A stretch of DNA of 64,000 bases from Atopobiaceae bacterium (GCA_017533825.1 JAFWIE010000017.1:62001-126000), one strand, 5' to 3'; numbered from the stretch's first letter, positions 50,545 to 59,634 are shown. Program-made: numbers and translations. Notes: generated from the letters alone by a model not told the origin.

Positions 50545-50700
50545 TCACGCGATTCTCGAGCCTCCTCGTCTACGAATTCCCTCTTCCCGACCCGTTGCGG
50601 TGTGCACCCAGCACGCCCCAAGACCAAGCTCCTTGGCGGCGATTAGCAGGTACGGAGAGGCGATGGTGCCGACCTCGATCCAGAACTCGCCCGGTCGAAA
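50545..50700 (-). pseudogene. Nitroreductase family remnant
   Basis: A short minus-strand frame contains EVGTIASPYLLIAAKELGLG and then ACWVHTATG. This resembles the conserved middle of FMN nitroreductases (LLAAxxLGLGxCW). The flanks on both sides lack the rest of the roughly 170-200 aa family, so only a fragment survives. The 50180-50817 gap holds nothing else except this and the plus-strand remnant. Confidence 0.5.
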
Positions 50701-50757
50701 GTGGCGCGAGTATACGATCGACCTTAGCAGTGCGGACCTATGGCCACCTTCCACTAC

Positions 50758-50785
50758 GAAAGGGGCAGGTCAAATGACCTGCCCC
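50758..50785 (-). terminator. Terminator after ppdK
   Basis: GGGGCAGGTCA and TGACCTGCCCC form an 11-bp perfect stem with a two-base loop, 33 bp past the ppdK stop. On the minus strand only TTT follows, so it may be moderate in strength. Confidence 0.6.
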
Positions 50786-50817
50786 CCAGTAACACATGTG
50801 GTTACGCGCCTTTTGCA

Positions 50818-53640
50818 CTACAGCGTAGCGGGACCACCGTTGGAGTTGATCTTGGCCTGAGCGGCTGCCAGACGCGCGACGGGCACGCGGAACGGCGAGC
50901 AGGAGACGTAGTCAAGGCCGAGGTCATAGTACTTCTGGATGGAGTCGGGATCGCCACCGGTCTCGCCGCAGACGCCACAGACGATATTCGGGTTGGTGGC
51001 CTTGCCGCCCTCGACACCCATCTGGACCAGGCGAGCGACGCCGCGGTCGAGCGTGGCGAACGGGTTGGTCTTGATGAGCTTCTCGTTCATGTAGGTGTCC
51101 AGGAAGGAGGACTCGACGTCGTCACGCGAGAACCCAAGGCAGGTCTGCGTGAGGTCGTTGGTGCCGAAGCTGTAGAAGTCAGCATACTTGGCGATGTGGT
51201 CGGCGGTGATGGCAGCACGCGGCAGCTCGATCATGGTGCCGATGGGGATCTCCAGCTTGACGCCATACTCCTCGGAGACGGCCTTGATGTCGTCCTCGCA
51301 CATCCAGCGGAGGTGCTTGAGCTCCTCGGAGAAGGCCACGAGCGGGATCATGATCTCGGGCTTGGCGTCCACGCCGTCCTTGATGAGCTCAGCGGCAGCG
51401 GAGCAAATCGCACGGAACTGCATGTGGTTGAGCTCGGGATACAGGAAGCCGAGGCGGCAGCCACGGGTACCGAGCATCGGGTTGGCCTCCTGGAAGGAGT
51501 CGAGCTGCTTGAGCAGAGCCTGCTTGGTGGCGACGGCGGTGTCAAGCTCTTCCTTGAGGGCAGCGAGCTTCTCGTCAATCTCAGCGGCAGCGTCGACGGC
51601 CTTGGCTGCAGCCTCGAGCTTCGCGATCTCGACTTCGAGCTCACGCGGGCTGTCCAGGAACTCATGCAGCGGGGGATCGAGCAGGCGCACGATCACGGGC
51701 AGGCCCTCCATGGCCTTGAACATGCCAAGGAAGTCACCCTTCTGGGCCTCGCCGAGCTTGGCGAGCGCGTCAGCCTTGACGGCGGGGTCATCGGCAAGGA
51801 TGAAGTTCTGGATGAGGTACTTGCGGTCGCCCAGGAACATGTGCTCGGTACGGCACAGGCCGATGCCCACGGCGCCGTTCTCGCGGCTGAGAGCAGCATC
51901 CTCGGGGTTGTCGGCATTGGCGCGCACGCCCATGATGCGGCCGCGCTCCTCGTTGAGGCGGACCTCGTCAGCCCACTCGAGTATGGTCTGCAGGTCGCCA
52001 CCGAGCTCGGGACGAACGAGCTTGGCCTCGCCAAGGTACACGTTGCCGGTGGTGCCGTCGATGGAGATGACGTCGCCTTCCTTGAGGACGATGTCGGTGC
52101 CGGCGATGGCGCAAGTCTTCGCAGCGGCGTTGATCTGGAGCGCCTCAGCGCCGCAGACGCAGGGCTCACCCATGCCGCGGGCGATAACGGCCGCGTGGCT
52201 GGTCTTGCCACCGTGCGAGGTCAGGATGCCGTCAGCGGCGTCCATGCCAGGCAGGTCGTCGGGCGTGGTCTCCCAACGCACGAGGATGCAGGGCTTGCCC
52301 TCGGCGGCATAGGCAACGGCGTCCTCAGAGGAGAACACGACGGCGCCCACGGCTGCGCCAGGAGAAGCATTGAGGCCCTTGGTCAGAATCTCGCGGCCCT
52401 TGATGTCGGCAGCGTCGAACTGCGGGTGCAGAAGCTGGTCGAGCTGCTCGGGAGCGACGCGCATGACTGCCTGCTCCTTGGTGATGCGGCCTTCCTCGAC
52501 CATCTGGATGGCAACCTTGAGGGCGGAGAGCGCGGTACGCTTGCCAACGCGGGTCTGCAGCATGTAGAGCTTGCCCTGCTCGATGGTGAACTCGAGGTCC
52601 ATCATGTCCGCATAGTGATCCTCGAGAATCTCGAACACGTGGAAGAGCTGCTTGCCAGCCTCCTCCAGACCAGGCTCGGTGGGGAGCTTGGCGATGGGCT
52701 CGGTGTTGCGGATACCAGCGACAACGTCCTCGCCCTGGGCGTTGACCAGGTAGTCGCCATAGCGCTCGTTGGTGCCGTCAGCCGGGTTGCGCGTGAAGGC
52801 AACGCCGGTGGCGGAGGTGTTGCCCTTGTTGCCGAATGCCATCACCTGGACGTTGACTGCGGTGCCGAGATTGTCGTCAATCTTGTTCTGCTTGCGGTAC
52901 AGGATGGCGCGCTCGGTGTTCCAGGAGCCAAAGACTGCCTGCTCAGCAAGGCGGAGCTGCAGGATGGGGTCATGCGGGAAGACGGCCTTGCCGTCAACTT
53001 CGACCTCGGGATACTCGGCAACGTCCACGTTGTCGGCAAAGATCTGCTTGAAGGTAGCAACGAGGTCCTTGAGGTCGTCGGCATCGAGCTCGGTGTCGAG
53101 CTTGACGCCCTTCTCAGCCTTCTTTGCGGAGATGGCATCCTCGAACAGCTGGCCGGAGACGCCCATGACGACGCTGGAGAACATCTGCACGAAGCGACGA
53201 TAGGAGTCGTAAGCGAAGCGGGGGTTCTCGGTCTGCTTGATGAGGCCCTGAACCGAATCGTCGTTGAGACCGAGGTTAAGGACGGTATCCATCATGCCGG
53301 GCATCGAGAACGGAGCGCCGGAACGGACGGAGACCAGCAGCGGGTCATCAGCGTCGCCGAGCTTCTTGCCCATGCGCTCCTCGAGGTCCTTGCGGTACTC
53401 GTCGATCTCGTCCAGAACGCCCTCAGGCCACACGTTGCCGGCGCTGGAATACTCAACGCACGTCTGGCACGTAATGGTGAAGCCAGCGGGAACCGGAAGG
53501 CCCAGAGCCGCCATCTCGGCAAGGTTAGCGCCCTTGCCACCAGTAATCCACTTTGCCTCGTCGACGGTAGCACCGGCGACTTCGCTTACGTTCTCGCCCG
53601 CGGCGTTAAAACCGAAGCGATACACGTGCTTCTCTGCCAT
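50818..53640 (-). CDS. ppdK: Pyruvate, phosphate dikinase
   Basis: Interconverts pyruvate, ATP and phosphate with phosphoenolpyruvate, AMP and PPi; in anaerobes it often replaces pyruvate kinase. The 940 aa hold the ATP-grasp domain (KGANLAEMA, SVRSGAPFSMPGMMDTVLN). The swivelling domain has His482 in GGKTSHAAVIARGMG, with Thr480 where the regulatory threonine of plant and bacterial enzymes lies. The PEP barrel has NPMLGTRGCRLG and the catalytic Cys in VCGVCGETGGDP. It is about 60 residues longer than usual, mainly through a Lys/Glu/Ala coiled insertion before NPMLG. Start at 53640: AGAGGAG six bases upstream. Confidence 0.97.
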   Translation of the reverse strand: MAEKHVYRFGFNAAGENVSEVAGATVDEAKWITGGKGANLAEMAALGLPVPAGFTITCQTCVEYSSAGNVWPEGVLDEIDEYRKDLEERMGKKLGDADDPLLVSVRSGAPFSMPGMMDTVLNLGLNDDSVQGLIKQTENPRFAYDSYRRFVQMFSSVVMGVSGQLFEDAISAKKAEKGVKLDTELDADDLKDLVATFKQIFADNVDVAEYPEVEVDGKAVFPHDPILQLRLAEQAVFGSWNTERAILYRKQNKIDDNLGTAVNVQVMAFGNKGNTSATGVAFTRNPADGTNERYGDYLVNAQGEDVVAGIRNTEPIAKLPTEPGLEEAGKQLFHVFEILEDHYADMMDLEFTIEQGKLYMLQTRVGKRTALSALKVAIQMVEEGRITKEQAVMRVAPEQLDQLLHPQFDAADIKGREILTKGLNASPGAAVGAVVFSSEDAVAYAAEGKPCILVRWETTPDDLPGMDAADGILTSHGGKTSHAAVIARGMGEPCVCGAEALQINAAAKTCAIAGTDIVLKEGDVISIDGTTGNVYLGEAKLVRPELGGDLQTILEWADEVRLNEERGRIMGVRANADNPEDAALSRENGAVGIGLCRTEHMFLGDRKYLIQNFILADDPAVKADALAKLGEAQKGDFLGMFKAMEGLPVIVRLLDPPLHEFLDSPRELEVEIAKLEAAAKAVDAAAEIDEKLAALKEELDTAVATKQALLKQLDSFQEANPMLGTRGCRLGFLYPELNHMQFRAICSAAAELIKDGVDAKPEIMIPLVAFSEELKHLRWMCEDDIKAVSEEYGVKLEIPIGTMIELPRAAITADHIAKYADFYSFGTNDLTQTCLGFSRDDVESSFLDTYMNEKLIKTNPFATLDRGVARLVQMGVEGGKATNPNIVCGVCGETGGDPDSIQKYYDLGLDYVSCSPFRVPVARLAAAQAKINSNGGPATL

Positions 53641-53996
53641 GTACAACTCCTCTTGTTGCGTTCCTCGGCGCAAATGCGCCCTAAAAACTCACACAACACT
53701 AGCAGAATGCGCGCAACAATTGTCTTTGAAATATCGCTTACCATGATTTACGCAAACTGATTCGCATCCCCCAACATCCGAGTGCTCGAGACTCTCAGCC
53801 CTTGGACCCATACCATGCCGGCACAAACACCGGAGGCCCGCATGTCAGCGGGCCTCCAAATCATGCAGTAGGTATTCGCGAGTCGGACATCCCCATAAAT
53901 GCCATTGGTTCGACTGGCGTGTGCCACTTCGATACAAGTGAGCTGCCACGAAACCCATTGCTTCGCGGCAGCTCCAAAGACCTATGGTTGGAAGAC
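53641..53996 (-). promoter_or_regulatory. Non-coding gap upstream of ppdK with two hairpins
   Basis: No gene is visible in these 356 bases. GGAGGCCCGC and GCGGGCCTCC (53832-53857) form a 10-bp stem with a six-base loop. On the minus strand GTGTTTGTG follows it, so it may end the transcript of the upstream regulator-like gene. GGCGCA/TGCGCC (53667-53680) forms a small hairpin about 15 bases before the ppdK SD. A CTAGTGTT sequence (on minus, about 53703-53696) resembles the one at the upstream gene's promoter. Confidence 0.4.
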
Positions 53997-54395
53997 CTAC
54001 TGGTTCGCGAGGCGATCGCGCAGAGCACCCACCTTGTTGGAGGGCTCAGCGCCCGTGAGACCCGCAAGTACCGTCACGGCAGGGCCGAGCAAGTCGATGG
54101 AGGGGATGCCACGCTTGATGAGCGCATGGCGCACATCGCGGCGAAGGCGCTCGTCAGTGAAGGTGTGGAAGACGGCCATCGGACGGCCCTCCTCCTGAGC
54201 GTCGATGAACGTGTTGACGTCCTTGACATTCCTAGCATCCGGGAGCCGTGCGATATCCATCGCATCGACATCGAACTGCGCTGCAGCCGCAACGACCACG
54301 CTATAGGCGGTGTCGCCACGTGCGTCGGAGATCACGAGCACGATGGGCTTGACGTCCTCGACGACCTCGTCTGTACTCAAATCGAGTGTGGCCAT
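53997..54395 (-). CDS. Half-length PPDK regulatory protein (N-terminal domain only)
   Basis: A 132-aa protein matching the N-terminal domain of the PPDK/PEPS regulatory protein (kinase/pyrophosphorylase, DUF299 family). It has IVLVISDARGDTAYSVVVAA with the family's SDxxGxTA, then QFDVDAMDIARLP, VFHTFTDERLRRDVRHAL and GIPSIDLLGP. Normal members are about 270 aa and carry a C-terminal P-loop (GVSRTSKTP), which phosphorylates and dephosphorylates the threonine near the PPDK catalytic His. Here the frame stops before it and I find no trace of it downstream. GAGAGGAG lies five bases before the ATG 54395. Its place directly upstream of ppdK supports a role with that enzyme. Confidence 0.8.
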   Translation of the reverse strand: MATLDLSTDEVVEDVKPIVLVISDARGDTAYSVVVAAAAQFDVDAMDIARLPDARNVKDVNTFIDAQEEGRPMAVFHTFTDERLRRDVRHALIKRGIPSIDLLGPAVTVLAGLTGAEPSNKVGALRDRLANQ

Positions 54396-54454
54396 TGTTT
54401 CTCCTCTCGTTTGCGAGCGACCCCTATGATCGCCGCCCCAGATAGCCTCAGATA

Positions 54455-54483
54455 ACACTAGACACAGTTTGCACCCAACTCAA
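54455..54483 (-). promoter_or_regulatory. Possible promoter of the half-length PPDK regulator
   Basis: On the minus strand TTGAGT (54483-54478), exactly 17 bases, TAGTGT (54460-54455), 60 bp before the start codon. Moderate match. The rest of the 54396-54697 gap holds only this and the glyS-end hairpin. Confidence 0.38.
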
Positions 54484-54617
54484 GGGTACGTCACCACCAA
54501 AGCGGCTGATTGGTGCATTAAGTTCGGCGAGAGCACTATTTCGACGCTTTCTCCACAATCGAGACGGAGCATCATTCCCCGTTTGTGATTTGATTACCAA
54601 CGTCATGCATCCCAACC

Positions 54618-54680
54618 ACAAGAACGAGGGCCTCCCACCCATGCACATCCTTACCTCGTGCCATAAGCGGGTGGCCCTCG
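54618..54680 (-). terminator. Possible terminator after glyS
   Basis: On the minus strand CGAGGGCC (54680-54673) pairs with GGCCCTCG (54632-54625), with ACCC/GGGT pairing inside, and TTCTTGT follows. The loop is long, so this is tentative. Confidence 0.45.
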
Positions 54681-54697
54681 CGCATGCGCAACTACTG

Positions 54698-56794
54698 CTA
54701 CTTCTTCTTTGCCATAGCGCCGATGTTAGCCACGCCCGAGAATGCACGTTCGAAGCGATTGAGCAGGCGCAGGCGGTTCTCTCGCACAGCCTTATCCTCG
54801 TCCATCACCAGCACATCCACAAAGAATCGGTCGATAGGCTCACGTAAACGAGCGAGTGCCGCCAAGGCGTCGTCGAGCTCTCCCGCCACGATGGCCTCCT
54901 GAACTGCCGCTGACCCCTCATTGACAGCGTCGAGAAGAGCGCGCTCTGCGTCACCGAGCATCGTCTCGTCCACGCTGATGCCAAGGGAGGCATCAGCAAG
55001 GTGGCTCGCACGCGCATAGGCAGTCGCAAGGTCGTCGAACACCTCGCGCTGATTGCGCCGAGCACGCTCCAGTGCCGCAACGCGGTTAAGGAACGCGGCA
55101 GGGTCACAGATGCCGGTGTCTGCCACGGCCTTGATGGTATCAGCGTCAGCACCTTCCTCGCGCGCGATGGCACTCAAGCGACCGATGAAGTATGCGGCAA
55201 CCTTCTCTGCCGTCTGATCATGATCGAACTCAAGCCCTTGCGAAGCGTAGGCATCGAGCGCCGCCCCAATGAGCGCCGGCAGGGATGTTGCGGGGATTAC
55301 GCGCAGCATGTTGATGACGCCAATGGCGCTTCGACGAACCGCGAAGGGGTCTGCCGATCCGGTGGGAGGCTCGTCGATGGCAAACATGCCGCAGATGGTG
55401 TCGAGCTTATCAGCCACCGCGACCGCCTTGCCGACCGTCGTCGTGGGGAGTACGTCACCTGCGAAGCGCGGTCGATAGTGCTCGGAGATGGCTTGCGCCA
55501 CACGGTCGTTCTCGCCCTGCGCCTTTGCGTAGTAGCCACCCATCACACCTTGCTGGCTGGTAAACTCGACTACGGCCTGGCTCACGAGGTCCGCCTTGGC
55601 CAAGTGTGCCGCACGCGCGGCATCGACGATGACGTCCTCGCCCTCGCCGGACTGTTCCGCAACGAGTGCGGCCACCTGCTCCATCCGCTCGGACTTCTGC
55701 AAAACGGTGCCGAGCTTCTTTTGGAATACGACGTTGCCGAGACGCTCCCTGAACGCATCGAGACCAACCTTGAGGTCCTCGTCGTAGAAGAACTTCGCAT
55801 CGTCGAGGCGTGGACGCACCACGCGCTCGTTGCCCGCACGCACGGTGTCGTTGACGCGCGGGTCAGCGTTGCTCACGATCACGAACTCGCGCGTGAGGCT
55901 GCCGTCTGCCGCGTAGATCGGGAAGTAGCGCTGATGCGTGAGCATGGCCTCCACGATGATCTCCTGCGGGACGGCGAGGAACTCCTCATCGAACTCCCCC
56001 ACCACGATCGTCGGCCACTCACACAGGTTGACGACCTCGTCGAAGACCGCCTTCGGTGTATCCACACGTGCTCCGTCGCGCTCTTGCTCCAAGCGCGCGA
56101 TCCCCTCTCGGATGACCTGTGCGCGCTCCTGCTCGCCTAGCACATACGCATCGCGCAAGACCTGCACATAGGAGGCAGGGTCAGCGACCACATGCTCACC
56201 TGCGCCGAGCACGCGATGTCCGCGCGTCGTGTTTGAGCTGCTCACGTCCGCATACGAGACGGGGATGACCTCGGAGCCCAACAATGCGCAAATCCATCGA
56301 ATGGGCCGCACAAAGGTCTGATGCTCACTTCCCCAACGCTGGCTGCGGTAGTTGGGCCACAGAATCGCGCCGATGGTGTGCTCACAGAGCGACGAAAGGA
56401 GCTCGATTGCGGGAACCGAAGCGACGAAGCGCTCGGCAAACACGTATTCGTTGCCATCTGCCTCGACACGCCGCACAAGAGCTTCAGGCGTCGTACCCAT
56501 CTTGCGCGCGAAGCCTTGGGCGGCGCGCGTGGGATTCCCATCGGCATCGAAGGCGATCTGCGCCTTCGGGCCGCGCGAGACCTCGTGAATCTCCTCGGTG
56601 GCGGTGGCACAATCGCGCACCATGACCGCAAGGCGCCGAGGTGTCGACAGCGTAGTCACCTCGCCATGGGCGAGGCCCGCCTCGTCGAGCCCTTTGGCGA
56701 CGAGCTTCTGGAGCTGCTGCTGGGCGTTCATCAATGGGCGGGACGGCATCTCCTCGGTGCCGATCTCCAGCAAAAAGTCACGGGTGTCGGCCAT
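54698..56794 (-). CDS. glyS: Glycyl-tRNA synthetase beta subunit
   Basis: The tRNA-binding subunit of the two-subunit GlyRS. The 698 aa show FLLEIGTEEMPSRPL at the start, TPRRLAVMVRD, GPKAQIAFD, ALLGSEVIPVSYADV and DKLDTICGMFAI. The C-terminal helical anticodon-binding part ends with FDRVFVMD-like FFVDVLVMDEDKAVRENRL. It starts one base after the glyQ stop. Confidence 0.97.
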   Translation of the reverse strand: MADTRDFLLEIGTEEMPSRPLMNAQQQLQKLVAKGLDEAGLAHGEVTTLSTPRRLAVMVRDCATATEEIHEVSRGPKAQIAFDADGNPTRAAQGFARKMGTTPEALVRRVEADGNEYVFAERFVASVPAIELLSSLCEHTIGAILWPNYRSQRWGSEHQTFVRPIRWICALLGSEVIPVSYADVSSSNTTRGHRVLGAGEHVVADPASYVQVLRDAYVLGEQERAQVIREGIARLEQERDGARVDTPKAVFDEVVNLCEWPTIVVGEFDEEFLAVPQEIIVEAMLTHQRYFPIYAADGSLTREFVIVSNADPRVNDTVRAGNERVVRPRLDDAKFFYDEDLKVGLDAFRERLGNVVFQKKLGTVLQKSERMEQVAALVAEQSGEGEDVIVDAARAAHLAKADLVSQAVVEFTSQQGVMGGYYAKAQGENDRVAQAISEHYRPRFAGDVLPTTTVGKAVAVADKLDTICGMFAIDEPPTGSADPFAVRRSAIGVINMLRVIPATSLPALIGAALDAYASQGLEFDHDQTAEKVAAYFIGRLSAIAREEGADADTIKAVADTGICDPAAFLNRVAALERARRNQREVFDDLATAYARASHLADASLGISVDETMLGDAERALLDAVNEGSAAVQEAIVAGELDDALAALARLREPIDRFFVDVLVMDEDKAVRENRLRLLNRFERAFSGVANIGAMAKKK

Positions 56795-57694
56795 CTACGC
56801 CACCTCCCCCTTCTTCGCATCGTCGCGCGATGCGACCAGCTCCAAATATGCCTCGCAGCACGCCTTAGCGACGTTGCGCACACGCAGTATGTAGTTTGCG
56901 CGCTCCGTGGCGGATATGGCACCACGAGCATCGAGGATGTTGAACGCATGGCTGCACTTCATGACACAGTCGTAAGCAGGCAGCGGCAGCTTCGCCTCGA
57001 GGCAGCTGTGGCACTCCGCCTCATACTCGTCGAACTTGCGCCGCATCAGATCGACGTCCGCAACCTCGAAGTTGTAGCAGCTGAACTCGTACTCGTTCTC
57101 GTGGAAGACGTCACCGTACGTCATGGGACTTCCGTCAGGAAGATATGACCAGACGAGGTCGTACACCGAATCCACGCCCTGGATGTACATGGCGATGCGC
57201 TCCAGGCCATAGGTTATCTCCACGGGAACGGGGTCGACCTCGATGCCGCCCACCTGCTGGAAGTAGGTGTACTGCGTCACCTCCATGCCGTCAAGCCACA
57301 CTTCCCAGCCCAATCCCCATGCGCCGAGCGTCGGGCTCTCCCAGTCATCCTCAACGAAACGCACGTCATGCTCGGCCGGATCGAGGCCGATTGCCTTGAG
57401 CGAGTTCAGGTACAGGTCCTGACTGTCTGCCGGACAAGGCTTCACGATGACTTGGAACTGGTAGTAGTGCTGCATGCGGTTGGGGTTCTCGCCGTAGCGT
57501 CCATCCGCGGGCCTGCGACACGGCTGCGGGTAGCACGTGCGCCATGCGGCTGGTCCGAGGCTGCGTAGCGTCGTGGCCGTGTGGAAGGTACCCGCACCGA
57601 CCTCCGAGTCGTAGGGCTGCATCACCGTGCACCCCTGCTCTGCCCAGTACTCAGTGAGTCTGAGAATCATGTCCTGAAAGGTTAGGTCCTTCAT
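56795..57694 (-). CDS. glyQ: Glycyl-tRNA synthetase alpha subunit
   Basis: Catalytic subunit that makes glycyl adenylate and charges tRNA-Gly together with GlyS. The 299 aa from ATG 57694 begin [22 protein letters not shown] and carry [23 protein letters not shown] (class II motif region), [21 protein letters not shown] and [22 protein letters not shown] lies upstream at a somewhat long distance (11 bases). I looked for a T-box leader and saw none in the short gap to lepB. Confidence 0.96.
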   Translation of the reverse strand: MKDLTFQDMILRLTEYWAEQGCTVMQPYDSEVGAGTFHTATTLRSLGPAAWRTCYPQPCRRPADGRYGENPNRMQHYYQFQVIVKPCPADSQDLYLNSLKAIGLDPAEHDVRFVEDDWESPTLGAWGLGWEVWLDGMEVTQYTYFQQVGGIEVDPVPVEITYGLERIAMYIQGVDSVYDLVWSYLPDGSPMTYGDVFHENEYEFSCYNFEVADVDLMRRKFDEYEAECHSCLEAKLPLPAYDCVMKCSHAFNILDARGAISATERANYILRVRNVAKACCEAYLELVASRDDAKKGEVA

Positions 57695-57760
57695 GCTGAT
57701 TGCTTCCTCCTTGCATCTGTCCGCCCAGCGCAGGCGCCGCCCTTCGTCAGGCGCCACGCG

Positions 57761-58360
57761 CTAGAGCAACCGAAAGTTCTGCGGCGGCCAGAACGTGCAA
57801 ACGGCGTGTGCCGTCACGCTCGAGACCGGTATCGCTCCGAAGTAGCGCGAGTCCCGTGAGTTCGTGCGATTGTCACCCATCACCCAGAGATAGCCTTCGG
57901 GAACGGTATACGGATATGTAATGGGTCCGACGCCCGGAAGCTGCTCAGTGAGGGGTGAGGACTCCTTGGTGCCCGTGTAGGGCTCGTCGAGCACCGCACC
58001 ATCGACCACGACGCGGCCCTGCACCAAGTCAACCGTCTGCCCCCCCACAGCAATGACCCGCTTTACGAGTATGTTGCCGTCATTCGCGGGGCTGTCGAAC
58101 ATGATGATCTCCCCTTGCTCGGGAGAGCGAAGCCGATAGCTGATCTTCTCGCCCCACAGTCGGTCGTCAAGTTGTATCGTCTCGAGCATCGAGCCCGTGG
58201 GAACGAAGTAGGCCTCTGCGACGAACACCCTGATGATAACGGCAAGTGCTATGGCTCCCGCAATCCAGGCAACCCATCCCAATAGTCTGCGGTTAAACGA
58301 AGCACCATCCTCGCCCTGGACGTCATTCGTAGCCCCGTTCTCAACGTTGTTCTCGCTCAC
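57761..58360 (-). CDS. lepB: Signal peptidase I
   Basis: Membrane serine protease that removes signal peptides. The 199 aa have one helix (about 28-48), the catalytic Ser57 in VPTGSMLETI, the general-base Lys100 in VKRVIAVGG and the final box GDNRTNSRDSR. The GTG at 58360 overlaps the trmD stop (GTGA) and has GGAGG seven bases upstream. It ends the rpsP-khpA-rimM-trmD-lepB cluster, a familiar order in Gram-positives. Confidence 0.96.
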   Translation of the reverse strand: MSENNVENGATNDVQGEDGASFNRRLLGWVAWIAGAIALAVIIRVFVAEAYFVPTGSMLETIQLDDRLWGEKISYRLRSPEQGEIIMFDSPANDGNILVKRVIAVGGQTVDLVQGRVVVDGAVLDEPYTGTKESSPLTEQLPGVGPITYPYTVPEGYLWVMGDNRTNSRDSRYFGAIPVSSVTAHAVCTFWPPQNFRLL

Positions 58361-59103
58361 CGCCGTCCCTCCTCCTGCTCCATCACGCACCGGGCAAGCG
58401 CCCACTCGTCTTCGGTGAGACCAGCAGACTCCAAGAGATCCGGCCTCCATCTGGCGGTTCGTTCGACAGAGTTCTTCCGCCGCCAGGCCGCGATAGCAGC
58501 ATGGTTGCCCGAGAGAAGAACCTCAGGCACCTGCCTCCCCTCAAAATCTGCAGGTCGCGTATACTGGGCGTACTCGAGCAATCCATCGGAGAACGACTCA
58601 TCCAAAGCGCTCATCTCGTCCCCCAAAGCCCCGGGCAGCAGCCTCACGCACGAGTCGATGACTGCAAGCGCAGCCAGCTCACCACCGGTGAGTACGTAAT
58701 CACCCATCGATATGGTCTCGTCCGCCAGCTCCAGTGCACGCTCGTCGATGCCCTCGTAGCGCCCACACACGAGCAGCACGCGCTCCTCGCGCGCGAGCCG
58801 CTGCGCCACGCTTTGGTCGTACCGAACGCCAGAGGGCGAGAAGAACACAACGTGTGGGTGCGGCAGGTCGGCTCGCGACAAGTCGCGAAGTGCCTCAAAG
58901 AACGGCGCACACTTCATGAGCATCCCTTGACCACCGCCAAAGGGCGCGTCATCAACCGTCCGATGCCGGTCGTGCGTCCAATCTCGCAGGTCATGCGCCT
59001 CGAAGGAAAAGATTCCCCGCGCACGCGCACGCCCCATGATGGATGACGAGAGGTACGGCTCAAACATCTCGGGGAAAACCGTAAGTGCCTCAAACCTGAT
59101 CAT
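58357..59103 (-). CDS. trmD: tRNA (guanine-37-N1)-methyltransferase
   Basis: SPOUT-fold enzyme that methylates G37 next to the anticodon and prevents frameshifts. The 248 aa have IRFEALTVFPEMFEPYL, DDAPFGGGQGM, VLLVCGRYEGIDERAL with the knot, ISMGDYVLTGGELAALAVID and the C-terminal LLSGNHAAIAAWRR. Start at 59103: GGGAG six bases upstream, overlapping the rimM end by 14 bp. Confidence 0.97.
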   Translation of the reverse strand: MIRFEALTVFPEMFEPYLSSSIMGRARARGIFSFEAHDLRDWTHDRHRTVDDAPFGGGQGMLMKCAPFFEALRDLSRADLPHPHVVFFSPSGVRYDQSVAQRLAREERVLLVCGRYEGIDERALELADETISMGDYVLTGGELAALAVIDSCVRLLPGALGDEMSALDESFSDGLLEYAQYTRPADFEGRQVPEVLLSGNHAAIAAWRRKNSVERTARWRPDLLESAGLTEDEWALARCVMEQEEGRR

Positions 59104-59629
59104 CGACAGCTCCCTCTCCCACCAGTCCGTCCGGTAGATCGACGACAATGGGTCCCGAGTTGGGCATCTCCGTCACAAAGGCATCCACGGCAGGCACAAG
59201 TACCTCACCGTAAGCTCCCCGCACGACCCACACGTCATTCGCGGGCCCGCGCATGACCTCCTCTATGAGACCAAGCGGACCGAGGTTTCTATCGTGTAGC
59301 TCCCGTCCGATGAGCGCCATGGCATCAAGCAGGACGAAGTGATCGGGCAACGCGCTGAGGCGCACCATGACCGTACGTCCCACCAAGGGGGTGGAGACCG
59401 ATAGATCGTCAACGCCATCGAACTTCACGCGGCGCACGTCCCCATCCCCAGAGCATGAGGTCACCACGAACCGTCGCGGACCCTTGAGTGGGGGCGGAAC
59501 GAGGCACACCTCCATACCGTTAGCAAGCAAGAAAGGGAGGCCGTCTCGTGCAGCAACGACGACCTCCCCCTTGCGTCCATGCGTCTTTATGATGTGCGCT
59601 ATCGTGCGGTGCGGCTCGTAGGACGACAA
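59090..59629 (-). CDS. rimM: 16S rRNA maturation protein RimM
   Basis: Assembly factor for the 30S head, binding S19. The 179 aa have an N-terminal beta barrel (IAHIIKTHGRKGEVVVAA, RRVKFDGVDD) and a PRC-barrel C-terminal domain (ALIGRELHD, GLIEEVMRGPANDVWVV, LVPAVDAFV). It starts five bases after khpA and overlaps trmD. Confidence 0.94.
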   Translation of the reverse strand: MSSYEPHRTIAHIIKTHGRKGEVVVAARDGLPFLLANGMEVCLVPPPLKGPRRFVVTSCSGDGDVRRVKFDGVDDLSVSTPLVGRTVMVRLSALPDHFVLLDAMALIGRELHDRNLGPLGLIEEVMRGPANDVWVVRGAYGEVLVPAVDAFVTEMPNSGPIVVDLPDGLVGEGAVDDQV

Positions 59630-59634
59630 GGCGA

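Noticed and set aside
50740-53760. A plus-strand open frame of about 1000 codons antisense to ppdK
   Set aside because: It mirrors ppdK codon for codon and has no SD or family motifs. High GC and avoidance of a few codons (TTA, CTA, TCA) keep the opposite strand free of stops.
53802-54455. A plus-strand gene opposite the PPDK regulator-like gene
   Set aside because: The open frame mirrors the minus-strand gene, has no SD and no family motif.
57695-57760. T-box riboswitch before glyQ
   Set aside because: The gap to lepB is only 66 bases, too short for a T-box, and no T-box sequence is visible.
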